Below are positions 1 to 6,460 of a stretch of DNA of 11,851 nucleotides, in pieces. Source of the stretch: Fidelibacterota bacterium (GTDB lineage Bacteria; Fidelibacterota; Marinisomatia; Marinisomatales; TCS55); contig PASZ01000017.1 of the NCBI GenBank assembly GCA_002712245.1, positions 1-11,851 on the forward strand. The letters are read 5' to 3'. Position 1 is the stretch's first letter, and each line of letters opens with the position of its first letter. Below the pieces are notes generated by a model. It saw nothing but the letters and a program-made list of their open reading frames with translations. It searched no databases and was not told the origin of the DNA. The position numbers and the translations under genes are program-made.

Positions 1-1326
1 AAATCATATTTTATAGAAACCTATGGATGCCAAATGAACGTGGCTGATTCCGAATTAATTTCATCAATGCTGATCGGTGCTGGCTATGTTGAAACAAAAA
101 ATATTAATGATGCTGATGCCATTTTTGTCAATACTTGCGCTATAAGAGAGCATGCTGAAGATAAAGTGCATTCTAGGCTTGGGTATTATCATAAAATAAA
201 AAATGAAAAACCCTCAACTATAATTGGAGTTTTAGGATGCATGGCGCAAAATTTAAAAGAGGATATATTAGAATCTAAACCGTACGTTGATATAGTGTTA
301 GGCCCAGACTCATATCGAAAACTACCCGATATGCTTTCTCAGAGAAAGAATAATGCTTATCATATTGTTGATACTAAATTATCAAGATATGAAGTGTATG
401 ATAATCTTTTTCCTAGTAGAAATGAAGGTATTAACGCTTGGGTTTCAATCATGCGAGGATGCGATAAATTTTGTACATTTTGTATAGTACCGTTCACAAG
501 AGGAAGAGAGCGATCTAGGAGTATTTCAGGAATTGTTGATGAGATTAAATTGGCTATATTAAATGGATTCTCTGAGGTAACTCTTCTTGGTCAAAATGTT
601 AATTCATATAATTATGAAGGTCAAAAATTTCATAAGCTACTTGAAGCTGTAGCTAAAATCGAAGGTATAAAAAGAATCAGATATACATCTCCACATCCTA
701 GCGATATGACAGTTGATGTATTAGATGTAATGAAAAACTATGATAATATTTGCAACTATGTTCATTTACCATTGCAGGCTGGCAATAATCATGTTTTAAA
801 AAGAATGAATAGAACCTATACAAAAGAACAGTTTATAAAACTTTCTAGCGTTATTAGAAATAAACTTCCAAAAGTAGGTATTTCAACAGATATAATTGTT
901 GGTTTTCCAGGAGAGAATAAAGTTGAATTTGAAGAAACGCTCGAAGTGATGAATGAAGTAAAATTTGATTCAGCTTTTACCTTTAAATATTCATTGCGAC
1001 CCGGAACCAAGGCTGCAGAATTTGAAGACCATGTTTCTGAAAATGAGAAACAGTCAAGATTGGACAAGGTAATAAATTTACAACGCGAACATACTAAATA
1101 TAGAAATGAGAAATATGTTAATAATATTGAAAATGTTTTAATTGAAAAAGATAGCAAGAAATCTTCTGAGCAATGGGCTGGAAGAACTGATTCAAACAAA
1201 TGGGTAATTTTTGATAAGAAATCTGAGAGAATTGGAGATATAGTTCCTGTAAAAATAAAATCTGCATTTGGGATCACCCTTCAAGGAGAAATTAAAAAAA
1301 TTCAAGAAATGGAGACAGTAATATGA
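1..1326 (+). CDS. miaB: tRNA-2-methylthio-N6-dimethylallyladenosine synthase MiaB (5'-partial)
   Basis: Radical-SAM methylthiotransferase that adds the methylthio group to i6A37 of tRNAs reading UNN codons; cytoplasmic, with two [4Fe-4S] clusters. The reading frame is open from base 1. The first in-frame ATG (base 34) is not the true start, because the conserved ETYGCQMN motif and its cluster cysteine (codon at 28-30) lie upstream of it. Seen in order, numbering from base 34: the N-terminal UPF0004 domain with NTCAIREHAEDK (Cys35) and GC (Cys69); the radical-SAM motif RGCDKFCTFC (Cys143, 147, 150) followed by the typical VPFTRGRERSR; and a C-terminal TRAM domain with GRTDSNKWVIF. The NTCAIREHAEDK and GRTD signatures favour MiaB over RimO or MtaB. 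By comparison with E. coli MiaB only about ten N-terminal residues are missing. The TGA stop overlaps the next start as ATGA, so the two genes are probably translationally coupled. Confidence 0.97.
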   Translation, partial: KSYFIETYGCQMNVADSELISSMLIGAGYVETKNINDADAIFVNTCAIREHAEDKVHSRLGYYHKIKNEKPSTIIGVLGCMAQNLKEDILESKPYVDIVLGPDSYRKLPDMLSQRKNNAYHIVDTKLSRYEVYDNLFPSRNEGINAWVSIMRGCDKFCTFCIVPFTRGRERSRSISGIVDEIKLAILNGFSEVTLLGQNVNSYNYEGQKFHKLLEAVAKIEGIKRIRYTSPHPSDMTVDVLDVMKNYDNICNYVHLPLQAGNNHVLKRMNRTYTKEQFIKLSSVIRNKLPKVGISTDIIVGFPGENKVEFEETLEVMNEVKFDSAFTFKYSLRPGTKAAEFEDHVSENEKQSRLDKVINLQREHTKYRNEKYVNNIENVLIEKDSKKSSEQWAGRTDSNKWVIFDKKSERIGDIVPVKIKSAFGITLQGEIKKIQEMETVI

Positions 1327-1640
1327 AATTAGTAAAAATCTTTATGGCGCTCGTTATTGTAATGGTCATGGTTTATTTTCTTGTTGCAAATGATACCTCT
1401 GCAGCTGTCAATTTGATATTTTATAAAAATTCAGAGGTGCCAGTTTCTGCTATTATGCTAGGTGCGCTTAGCATAGGTGTTATAATTGGTTATGGTGCTG
1501 CGTTAATGATAATACTTGCTGGCAAATCTGAAATAAGATCAATAAAAAATAAAAATCGCCACTTATCTGATGAGTTAAATGAATTGCGAAATGCATCAAT
1601 CAATGAAGATATTTATGATTCTGACAGTGGAGATGAATAG
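1323..1640 (+). CDS. LapA-domain (DUF1049) inner-membrane protein
   Basis: Small membrane protein of 105 residues with two predicted transmembrane segments (about residues 3-22 and 41-66), separated by the short loop NDTSAAVNLIFYKNSEVPVS. A charged, probably coiled-coil tail follows, ending in an acidic stretch (DIYDSDSGDE). The layout of helix, N-x-V-x-L-type loop, P-V/L-S, then a Gly-rich second helix (LGALSIGVIIGYGAA) is that of the LapA domain. In E. coli LapA (YciS) is encoded next to LapB (YciM) and takes part in controlling lipopolysaccharide synthesis. A LapB-like gene also follows here, which supports the assignment. A GGAG at 1311-1314 gives a Shine-Dalgarno 8 nt before the ATG, and the start overlaps the miaB stop. 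That it acts in LPS control in this organism is inference from homology and gene order. Confidence 0.8.
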   Translation: MKLVKIFMALVIVMVMVYFLVANDTSAAVNLIFYKNSEVPVSAIMLGALSIGVIIGYGAALMIILAGKSEIRSIKNKNRHLSDELNELRNASINEDIYDSDSGDE

Positions 1641-1642
1641 TA

Positions 1643-2692
1643 TTGAATCTTTATTTATTTTTAATAGTAGTTATATGTAGCCTTATAATAATAATTGCTT
1701 TTTATTATTTTAGACCGAAAAAGAAACTGCCTACGGAGTCAATTTATACAAAAGCTCTAAATGCTATAATCCAAGGCGATAAAAAAATAGCACTTAAACA
1801 TTTAAGGGATGTAGTAAAGCAAGATACAAATCATATTGACGCCTATCTACAAATTGGCAACATTCTGAGAGAGGACGGAAATATTGAAGCTGCGGTTAAA
1901 ATTCACCGATCTTTAACAATGAGGCCAAATCTTCCTAAAGAAACTCTAAGTCAAATACACAAATCCTTGGCTTTGGATTACTATAAATTAGATAACTTAA
2001 ATAGAGCTAAGGAGGAAGCAGGAATTATAATTAAATCAAATAAGAAAAATTTATGGGCAAATGAATTTTTATTAAAAATCCATGAAGCTCAAAATGACTG
2101 GAAAGAAGCTGCTCAGCTGTCAAAAATAGTTCAGAAAATTAAAGCATCAAAAGACCCTGATCAATTATCAAGATTTTTAGTATTTCAATCAATGGACAAG
2201 TTAAAAAATAATCATTCTGAAGATGCAATATCACTACTAAAGAAAGCTATTAAAACTTCACCTAAATTTAACTTGCCATATTTAAAGTTAGGTGATTTAT
2301 ATGCTGAGATAAATAATTTTGAAGATGCAATAAAGAATTGGGAGAAATTTGTCGACTTAAGCCCTGATAATACAGAGGATGTTTTATCTAAAATTGAATC
2401 TGCATATTTTGATATAGGTCAATTCGATGAAGTTGAAAAATTCTATAATCGCATTTTAGATAACAACCCCTCAAACCTTATTGCTTTAGTTAATTTAGCT
2501 AATTTGCTTCAGCAAAAAGGTGAACATAATAGTTCTATGTCTTTAGTTGATGAAGCGCTAGTTGATAACGATCATTCAATATTCATCCACTTAATGAAAT
2601 TGAAACTTTCATTGAAGGATTCTGACAATCAAAATCTATCAAAAAACATTGACAAAATCTTTGATTTATTAAAAGATAGCAAAGAGCAATGA
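1643..2692 (+). CDS. Membrane-anchored TPR protein, LapB/YciM-like without rubredoxin domain
   Basis: A 349-residue protein with one N-terminal transmembrane helix (about residues 3-22), a basic stop-transfer stretch (RPKKK), then a cytoplasmic array of tetratricopeptide-like helical hairpins across about residues 35-310. Examples are the GDKKIALKHLRDVV, GNIEAAVKIHRSL, NFEDAIKNWEKFV and QFDEVEKFYNRIL helices. E. coli LapB has the same order and about 389 residues; it acts as an adaptor for FtsH-dependent control of LpxC. LapB normally ends in a rubredoxin-type zinc module with two CxxC pairs. This protein's only cysteine is in the membrane helix, so that module is absent. The start is TTG, 2 nt after the LapA stop, with GGAG at 1629-1632; no in-frame ATG fits, because the membrane helix begins at once. 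It ends in ATGA overlap with the next gene. A general TPR scaffold remains possible. Confidence 0.75.
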   Translation: MNLYLFLIVVICSLIIIIAFYYFRPKKKLPTESIYTKALNAIIQGDKKIALKHLRDVVKQDTNHIDAYLQIGNILREDGNIEAAVKIHRSLTMRPNLPKETLSQIHKSLALDYYKLDNLNRAKEEAGIIIKSNKKNLWANEFLLKIHEAQNDWKEAAQLSKIVQKIKASKDPDQLSRFLVFQSMDKLKNNHSEDAISLLKKAIKTSPKFNLPYLKLGDLYAEINNFEDAIKNWEKFVDLSPDNTEDVLSKIESAYFDIGQFDEVEKFYNRILDNNPSNLIALVNLANLLQQKGEHNSSMSLVDEALVDNDHSIFIHLMKLKLSLKDSDNQNLSKNIDKIFDLLKDSKEQ

Positions 2693-3531
2693 GGCAATTA
2701 ATAATATTCTTTTTTATAAATTTCGCAATAATTTGCGCACAAAATATTAATTTATATTTAACATTAATTCAAAAAGGCAGGTATGAAGAGGTTAGAGAAA
2801 ATCTTCCAGATCTGCTCGCTAGATATCCTAATGAGCCCGGAGTATTTTATATTCAGGCCCTTGTAAACAAGGACGGAGATTCATCTTTGTCTCAGTACCA
2901 GAATTTAATTGATAGCTATCCAGATTCAGATTATGCATCAATGTCAGCAATGAAAATAGGAGAGTATTTATTTGCTAGAGGTTTGTATTCTCAAGCGAGC
3001 ATTCATTTAAAACGAACAATCTTTGATTTCCCTAAAGGAGATTATCACCAAAGAGCAATGGATTTAATGATAAACTCATATATCGCAACAGGTGAAGAAG
3101 ATTCAGCAAAGGTTTCATTGCAGTTAATTAATAGTTTGTACCCCAGTCTGAACTACAATAAGTATGGATTGAATTATCTGGAAAGCAATAAGCGTGACCC
3201 TAAACTGGTACGCTTAGATCGCAATACAATAAGCGAAAGAATAAATATTGTTAAAGCTAGAAGAGCAAAATCAAAAACCAAAAAACAGGTTTCTAAACCT
3301 TGGGTAGTTCAAGTCGGTGCATTTGGTAAATACACTAATGCGAATCGATTAAAAAAACAGCTTCAAAATAGTGGACTTGCAACAGAGGTTCATAAAATCA
3401 ATTCCAATGGAAAAAGATTGCATGCTGTTAGAATAGTACGCTATCAATCAAGAAGTGATGCTGAAAAAATTGGTAGGAGTCTAAAATCCAAATTTGGATT
3501 AGATTTCCGTATTATAAATAGCCCAAAATAA
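2689..3531 (+). CDS. Secreted TPR and SPOR-domain protein
   Basis: A 280-residue exported protein. A signal peptide of about 17 residues (MRQLIIFFFINFAIICA) precedes Gln18. Residues about 24-150 form short TPR-like hairpins of the kind found in periplasmic CpoB/BamD-type proteins (PNEPGVFYIQALV, YLFARGLYSQASIHLKRTI, YIATGEEDSAKVSL). A basic linker (about 186-203) leads to a C-terminal SPOR domain at about 204-277, starting WVVQVGAFGKYTNANRLKKQL and ending near FRII. SPOR domains bind denuded peptidoglycan glycan strands and often localise proteins to the septum. The combination suggests a periplasmic peptidoglycan-associated scaffold working in the envelope with the upstream LapA/LapB-like pair. 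The start ATG overlaps the previous stop (ATGA) and has only a weak AAAGAG upstream, consistent with coupling. The exact partner is unknown. Confidence 0.85.
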   Translation: MRQLIIFFFINFAIICAQNINLYLTLIQKGRYEEVRENLPDLLARYPNEPGVFYIQALVNKDGDSSLSQYQNLIDSYPDSDYASMSAMKIGEYLFARGLYSQASIHLKRTIFDFPKGDYHQRAMDLMINSYIATGEEDSAKVSLQLINSLYPSLNYNKYGLNYLESNKRDPKLVRLDRNTISERINIVKARRAKSKTKKQVSKPWVVQVGAFGKYTNANRLKKQLQNSGLATEVHKINSNGKRLHAVRIVRYQSRSDAEKIGRSLKSKFGLDFRIINSPK

Positions 3532-3548
3532 TAATATTGCTGAATTAT

Positions 3549-3641
3549 GGGAATGATTAGGTGGCTGGTGCCCCTCGCGGTCTTCAACACCGTTGTCTTG
3601 TTGATAAAGCAAGAGCTGGGTTCAATTCCCAGGCGTTCCCG
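3549..3641 (+). tRNA. selC: Selenocysteine tRNA (tRNA-Sec, anticodon UCA)
   Basis: Folding by eye gives a long-variable-arm tRNA with anticodon TCA (3584-3586) in the loop CTTCAAC, closed by GCGGT/ACCGT. The acceptor is GGGAATGA (3549-3556) with GCGTTCCC (3633-3640): seven pairs including one G-U, and an A-G mismatch at the eighth position. The D-arm AGG(T)GGC/GCCCCT around the loop TGGT gives six pairs if T3562 is bulged. The variable arm TCTTGTT/AGCAAGA has 7 bp with loop GATAA. The T-arm CTGGG/CCCAG surrounds TTCAATT. The eight-position acceptor, six-pair D-stem with a four-base loop, large extra arm and UCA anticodon are the hallmarks of bacterial tRNA-Sec. The discriminator is G; CCA is not encoded. 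The gene begins 17 nt after the SPOR gene ends and may be transcribed from that operon. Confidence 0.9.
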
Positions 3642-3660
3642 CAAAGATTAACTAATTAAA

Positions 3661-3664
3661 AGGA
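3661..3664 (+). promoter_or_regulatory. Ribosome-binding site of the lysine-rich gene
   Basis: AGGA lies 5 nt before the ATG at 3670. It is one of the few good Shine-Dalgarno sites in the window. It lies in the 28-nt spacer after the tRNA-Sec gene and supports both the start choice and the reality of this small gene. Confidence 0.7.
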
Positions 3665-3669
3665 TTAGA

Positions 3670-3909
3670 ATGAATAAAAAACATAAATTGGTTTCCAAGA
3701 AACATAGAAAAAATAAAGAGAGATTGAGAGAATTAAAAAAAGTAGCACTAGATAAACGTAAACCATCAAGCTCTACTGTTTTAGATTCTACCTCAAAGAA
3801 AGCTCCTGCCAAGAAAGCTCCTGCCAAGAAAGCTCCTGCCAAGAAAGCTCCTGCCAAGAAAGCTCCTGCCAAGAAAGCTCCCGCCAAGAAATCTCCTGCA
3901 AAGAAATAA
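3670..3909 (+). CDS. Small, strongly basic protein with tandem KKAPA tail
   Basis: A 79-residue protein in two parts. Residues 1-42 are Lys/Arg-rich and probably helical (MNKKHKLVSKKHRKNKERLRELKK, then a Ser/Thr-rich linker). Residues 43-79 are seven pentapeptide repeats, six KKAPA and one KKSPA, followed by KK. The composition resembles the C-terminal tails of histone-H1-like and AlgP-like bacterial proteins, which bind nucleic acid through charge. A nucleoid- or RNA-binding role is therefore reasonable, but the N-terminal part matches no family I can name. It has no signal peptide or membrane helix. A clear AGGA ribosome site supports the start. The next gene starts at the base after its stop codon, so the two are probably co-translated. 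Because the tail is low-complexity, homology should be judged on the first 40 residues. Confidence 0.75.
   Translation: MNKKHKLVSKKHRKNKERLRELKKVALDKRKPSSSTVLDSTSKKAPAKKAPAKKAPAKKAPAKKAPAKKAPAKKSPAKK
3796..3906 (+). repeat. Tandem 15-bp coding repeat (7.4 copies)
   Basis: The unit AAGAAAGCTCCTGCC occurs seven times in a row plus AAGAAA. The first five copies are identical. The sixth has one change (CCC for CCT, synonymous) and the seventh changes GCT to TCT and the last base to A. The unit is in frame and encodes KKAPA. Identity at the nucleotide level, including synonymous positions, points to recent expansion by replication slippage or unequal recombination. Confidence 0.97.
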
Positions 3910-4119
3910 ATGAGCAACCAATTAAAAAATAAATTAAGATTAGCGTTTAGCGTTTCATTGATTTTAGCTGGTATCTATACATTCATTTATAGTTTTTTTT
4001 ATGGTGAGCCTTTTGATGAATATTTTTATTTGGGAATGATTATGATTGGTGGAGCTGTAGTGCATCTTAAAAAAATTGAAGAAAGTAGTAAGTTAAGCAA
4101 GAGAAGAAAAAAAAAGTAA
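3910..4119 (+). CDS. Small two-helix membrane protein, unknown function
   Basis: A 69-residue protein with two predicted transmembrane helices (about residues 11-30 and 38-53) joined by the acidic turn YGEPFDEY. Both the N-terminus (NQLKNKLR) and the C-terminal tail (KLSKRRKKK) are basic, which by the positive-inside rule puts both ends in the cytoplasm. Its ATG directly follows the TAA of the lysine-rich gene with no spacer, and there is no separate Shine-Dalgarno beyond A-rich repeat sequence, so translation probably depends on termination of the upstream gene. I do not recognise a family. The length, composition and position make a real gene more likely than not. Confidence 0.65.
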   Translation: MSNQLKNKLRLAFSVSLILAGIYTFIYSFFYGEPFDEYFYLGMIMIGGAVVHLKKIEESSKLSKRRKKK

Positions 4120-4125
4120 AACTGA

Positions 4126-4857
4126 ATGCAATCAATTGTTAGTGATTATCTAAATAATTTTGAACCATTCCAATTATTTGGTTTATCTCACTGGGTTTCG
4201 ATTATTTTATTTTTCTTTCTTTTGTTTTTCTTGCCTTGGTTTGCTAAAAATCATCTTTCACCTAAACATCAAAAAACACTTGGAACATTATTGGTTTCAA
4301 TAGTCTTTATAAATTACCCTATTTGGGCGATTCTTGAACTAATTGCTGACTCATTTGATTATAAACTACACCTTCCTTTACATTTATGTAGATTTGCCAA
4401 TTTATTATTACCTATCGCTATAATATTTAGAAATATATTTATTTTTCAGATATTGTTTTATTGGGGATTATCTGCAATGTTTCAGGCTATTTTCACTCCG
4501 GACATCACACATGATTTTCCTCATTTTCACTATTTTAGATATTTTGCAGGTCACCATCTTTTAGTTATTACTGTTGTTTACGCTGTTTTTGTTTATGGTA
4601 TGAAACCAACTTTAAATGGGATGAAACATTCTTTTATAGCTCTTAATATATTTTTAATTATTTCATTTATTTTCAATAAAATTCTTGATGCAAATTATTT
4701 CTGGATTATGGGAAAACCGCCAGTAAGCTCGCTTTTAGATTTCATGGGTCCTTGGCCATGGTATATTCTTACTGCAGAACTGGTAGCATTGTTACATTTT
4801 ATTTTTGTATATAAATTATATAAGTTTTTTAATAATAAATTCAAATTAATCCACTGA
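4126..4857 (+). CDS. TIGR02206/YwaF-family integral membrane protein
   Basis: A 243-residue polytopic protein with about seven predicted membrane segments (near residues 23-40, 52-73, 84-103, 105-124, 143-158, 170-188 and 211-231). Two conserved blocks identify the family: LPLHLCRFANLL at about 83-94, and KPPVSSLLDFMGPWPWYI at about 197-214, preceded by the NYFWI segment. A His-rich loop (DITHDFPHFHYFRYFAGHH, about 126-144) lies between them. These are typical of the TIGR02206 family, represented by B. subtilis YwaF, whose function is unknown. The ATG at 4126 is the only reasonable start, because the next Met is at residue 118. The stop TGA overlaps the next ATG by one base (TGATG). It is 6 nt downstream of the preceding small membrane gene, so an operon is likely. 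Confidence 0.85.
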   Translation: MQSIVSDYLNNFEPFQLFGLSHWVSIILFFFLLFFLPWFAKNHLSPKHQKTLGTLLVSIVFINYPIWAILELIADSFDYKLHLPLHLCRFANLLLPIAIIFRNIFIFQILFYWGLSAMFQAIFTPDITHDFPHFHYFRYFAGHHLLVITVVYAVFVYGMKPTLNGMKHSFIALNIFLIISFIFNKILDANYFWIMGKPPVSSLLDFMGPWPWYILTAELVALLHFIFVYKLYKFFNNKFKLIH

Positions 4858-5360
4858 TGAAAATAATATTAACACTACTCCTTTATTCAACTTTGTTCTG
4901 CCAAATCATTGAAAAACAAAATAAACTTTTGTGGGATGGTTCGGATTGGAACAATATTGAGAAAACTGTAGCTGGAGGTCAAAAAACTACCTTTCAAATT
5001 AAGTCGGCTTATATTAGTGGTTTGTTAGATGGCAGGCTTTACTATTATCTAAAAGCATGGTCTGAAAAACAGGAATTTGCTGATAGCCTTTATAGCGATA
5101 GGCTAGATTATCTTACAAATCGTGAAACGATTAGACAGTTAGATCGATTTTACAGTGATAGATTGATGGTGTATGTACCTGTAGTTTCTGCAATAATTAT
5201 TGTACATATGGAGGCTGAGCAAATACCTAAAAAAGTAGTTGATTTATATATTGATCAAACAAAATTTTGGATAAATAAATTAACACTTGATATGGAAGAA
5301 GAAGGCATGAGTAAACTTCTCCAAAAAAAGCAAAATAAATACAGCAAAACTAAAAAATAA
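4857..5360 (+). CDS. Secreted protein of unknown function
   Basis: A 167-residue protein with a short signal peptide (MKIILTLLLYSTLFC) and Gln16 as the likely mature N-terminus. The LFC is not a good lipobox because Phe precedes the Cys, so a lipoprotein is less likely. The mature part appears alpha-helical and contains LLWDGSDWNNI, YISGLLDGRLYYYL and LDRFYSDRLMVYVPVVSAIIIV. The pattern of Trp-rich start, GLLDG helix, then FYSDxxxxxVPV helix resembles small periplasmic helical-bundle proteins, but I cannot assign a family. The Lys-rich C-terminus lacks a membrane anchor. The start overlaps the upstream stop by one base, and no Shine-Dalgarno is visible. Confidence 0.75.
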   Translation: MKIILTLLLYSTLFCQIIEKQNKLLWDGSDWNNIEKTVAGGQKTTFQIKSAYISGLLDGRLYYYLKAWSEKQEFADSLYSDRLDYLTNRETIRQLDRFYSDRLMVYVPVVSAIIIVHMEAEQIPKKVVDLYIDQTKFWINKLTLDMEEEGMSKLLQKKQNKYSKTKK

Positions 5361-5383
5361 AATTAACTGTTTTTATTATCTAA

Positions 5384-6460
5384 ATGAAAAAAAACGATTA
5401 TCAAAAACTGATAAAAATACTAGATCAGCATTTTATACCAAATCAGATTGGATATGATAAAAATGAATGTTTAATTGTTGGAAGGATTTGCGAGCAATCA
5501 TCTGAAGAGAAAATAAAAAAAATTTTAAGTAAAGAGAATTACGATTATTCTATTAAGCACCATAGTTCTAAAACATATTTAAGATTATCCTCTAATAGTG
5601 ATGATATTTTAATTAAAATCCCAAGCATCTCAAGGATTCATTGGATACTTTTAGCTTCAACGTTTCTAACTACCTTACTTGCAGGGGCATTAATGCAGGG
5701 TGCAAATATTTTTTTAGAGCCTTCATCTATTTTTAAAGGAATTCCTTTTTCTTTAACCTTGATGCTTATTCTGGGTACTCATGAGTTTGGACATTACTAT
5801 TATGCGCAAAAACATAATGTAGATGCATCTTTGCCATATTTTATACCTGCACCACCATTCATTTTTTTAATAGGTACTTTTGGAGCTTATATTAAAATTA
5901 AATCTGTCATTAAAAATCGAGCTGCATTACTTCAAATTGGTGCAGCGGGACCTATAGCGGGCTTTATTGTTGCTGTTCCAGCTTTATTGATTGGTTTAAA
6001 GCTTTCAAGTGTTTTTGAGAAAACTGTTAATTCAGGGGCTCTAATATTAGGTGATTCTTTGTTGATGAAAATCCTGATCTGGATTACACATCCAAACTTA
6101 ACTCAGAATCAAGATGTTTTATTACACCCCATTGCGTTTGCTGGGTGGATTGGTTTATTGGTAACTATGTTAAACCTTCTTCCAATTGGTCAGCTAGATG
6201 GAGGACATATTGCATACGCGATGTTTGGCCATAGGCAGAGTTTGATAGCAAAAATAGCATTGTTCGCTCTTATTCCTCTAAGTTTCTTATCCTTAAACTG
6301 GTTGGTTTGGGGTCTGTTAATCATATTTCTTATGAGATCTACTGGTCATCCACCCATTGATGATTTTGATATCCAATTATCAAATGATAATAAAATAATA
6401 GGCTATTTATGCTTTCTGATATTTATCTTATGCTTTATACCTGCCCCATTTAAGTTTTGA
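5384..6460 (+). CDS. Site-2-type intramembrane metalloprotease (peptidase M50)
   Basis: A 358-residue integral membrane zinc protease. The active-site motif HEFGH is at residues 133-137 within a hydrophobic segment, and the third zinc ligand is predicted to be Asp272 in NLLPIGQLDGGH. Between them are PYFIPAPPFIFLIGTFGAYI and the IGAAGPIAGF segment typical of the EGY1/cyanobacterial branch of M50 proteases rather than the RseP branch, as no PDZ domain is present. Residues 1-80 form a soluble N-terminal domain, and about seven to eight membrane helices follow. The family cuts substrates inside the membrane; the substrate is not indicated here, and no anti-sigma factor lies next to it. No Shine-Dalgarno precedes the ATG. 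The stop TGA is nested in the TTG start of the next gene, so the two are coupled. Confidence 0.93.
   Translation: MKKNDYQKLIKILDQHFIPNQIGYDKNECLIVGRICEQSSEEKIKKILSKENYDYSIKHHSSKTYLRLSSNSDDILIKIPSISRIHWILLASTFLTTLLAGALMQGANIFLEPSSIFKGIPFSLTLMLILGTHEFGHYYYAQKHNVDASLPYFIPAPPFIFLIGTFGAYIKIKSVIKNRAALLQIGAAGPIAGFIVAVPALLIGLKLSSVFEKTVNSGALILGDSLLMKILIWITHPNLTQNQDVLLHPIAFAGWIGLLVTMLNLLPIGQLDGGHIAYAMFGHRQSLIAKIALFALIPLSFLSLNWLVWGLLIIFLMRSTGHPPIDDFDIQLSNDNKIIGYLCFLIFILCFIPAPFKF

Noticed and set aside
34..36. ATG at 34 as the miaB start
   Set aside because: It would remove the conserved cluster-binding cysteine encoded at 28-30, so the gene must begin before the window.
816..1277. Minus-strand open frame of 153 codons
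   Set aside because: It lies wholly inside miaB, whose conserved motifs make the plus strand the coding strand.
3485..3500. Perfect 16-bp palindrome AATCCAAATTTGGATT upstream of selC
   Set aside because: It lies inside the SPOR coding region, and in sequence this AT-rich about one such palindrome per 10 kb is expected by chance. No second copy was noticed.
3444..3644. Minus-strand open frame of 66 codons
   Set aside because: It runs antisense through the tRNA-Sec gene and the SPOR gene end. The start resembles the well-known false proteins translated from tRNA antisense sequence.
3648..3917. Minus-strand open frame with AGAFL repeats
   Set aside because: It is the antisense reading of the KKAPA tandem repeat; the repeat keeps the opposite frame open by chance, and the plus frame has a ribosome site.
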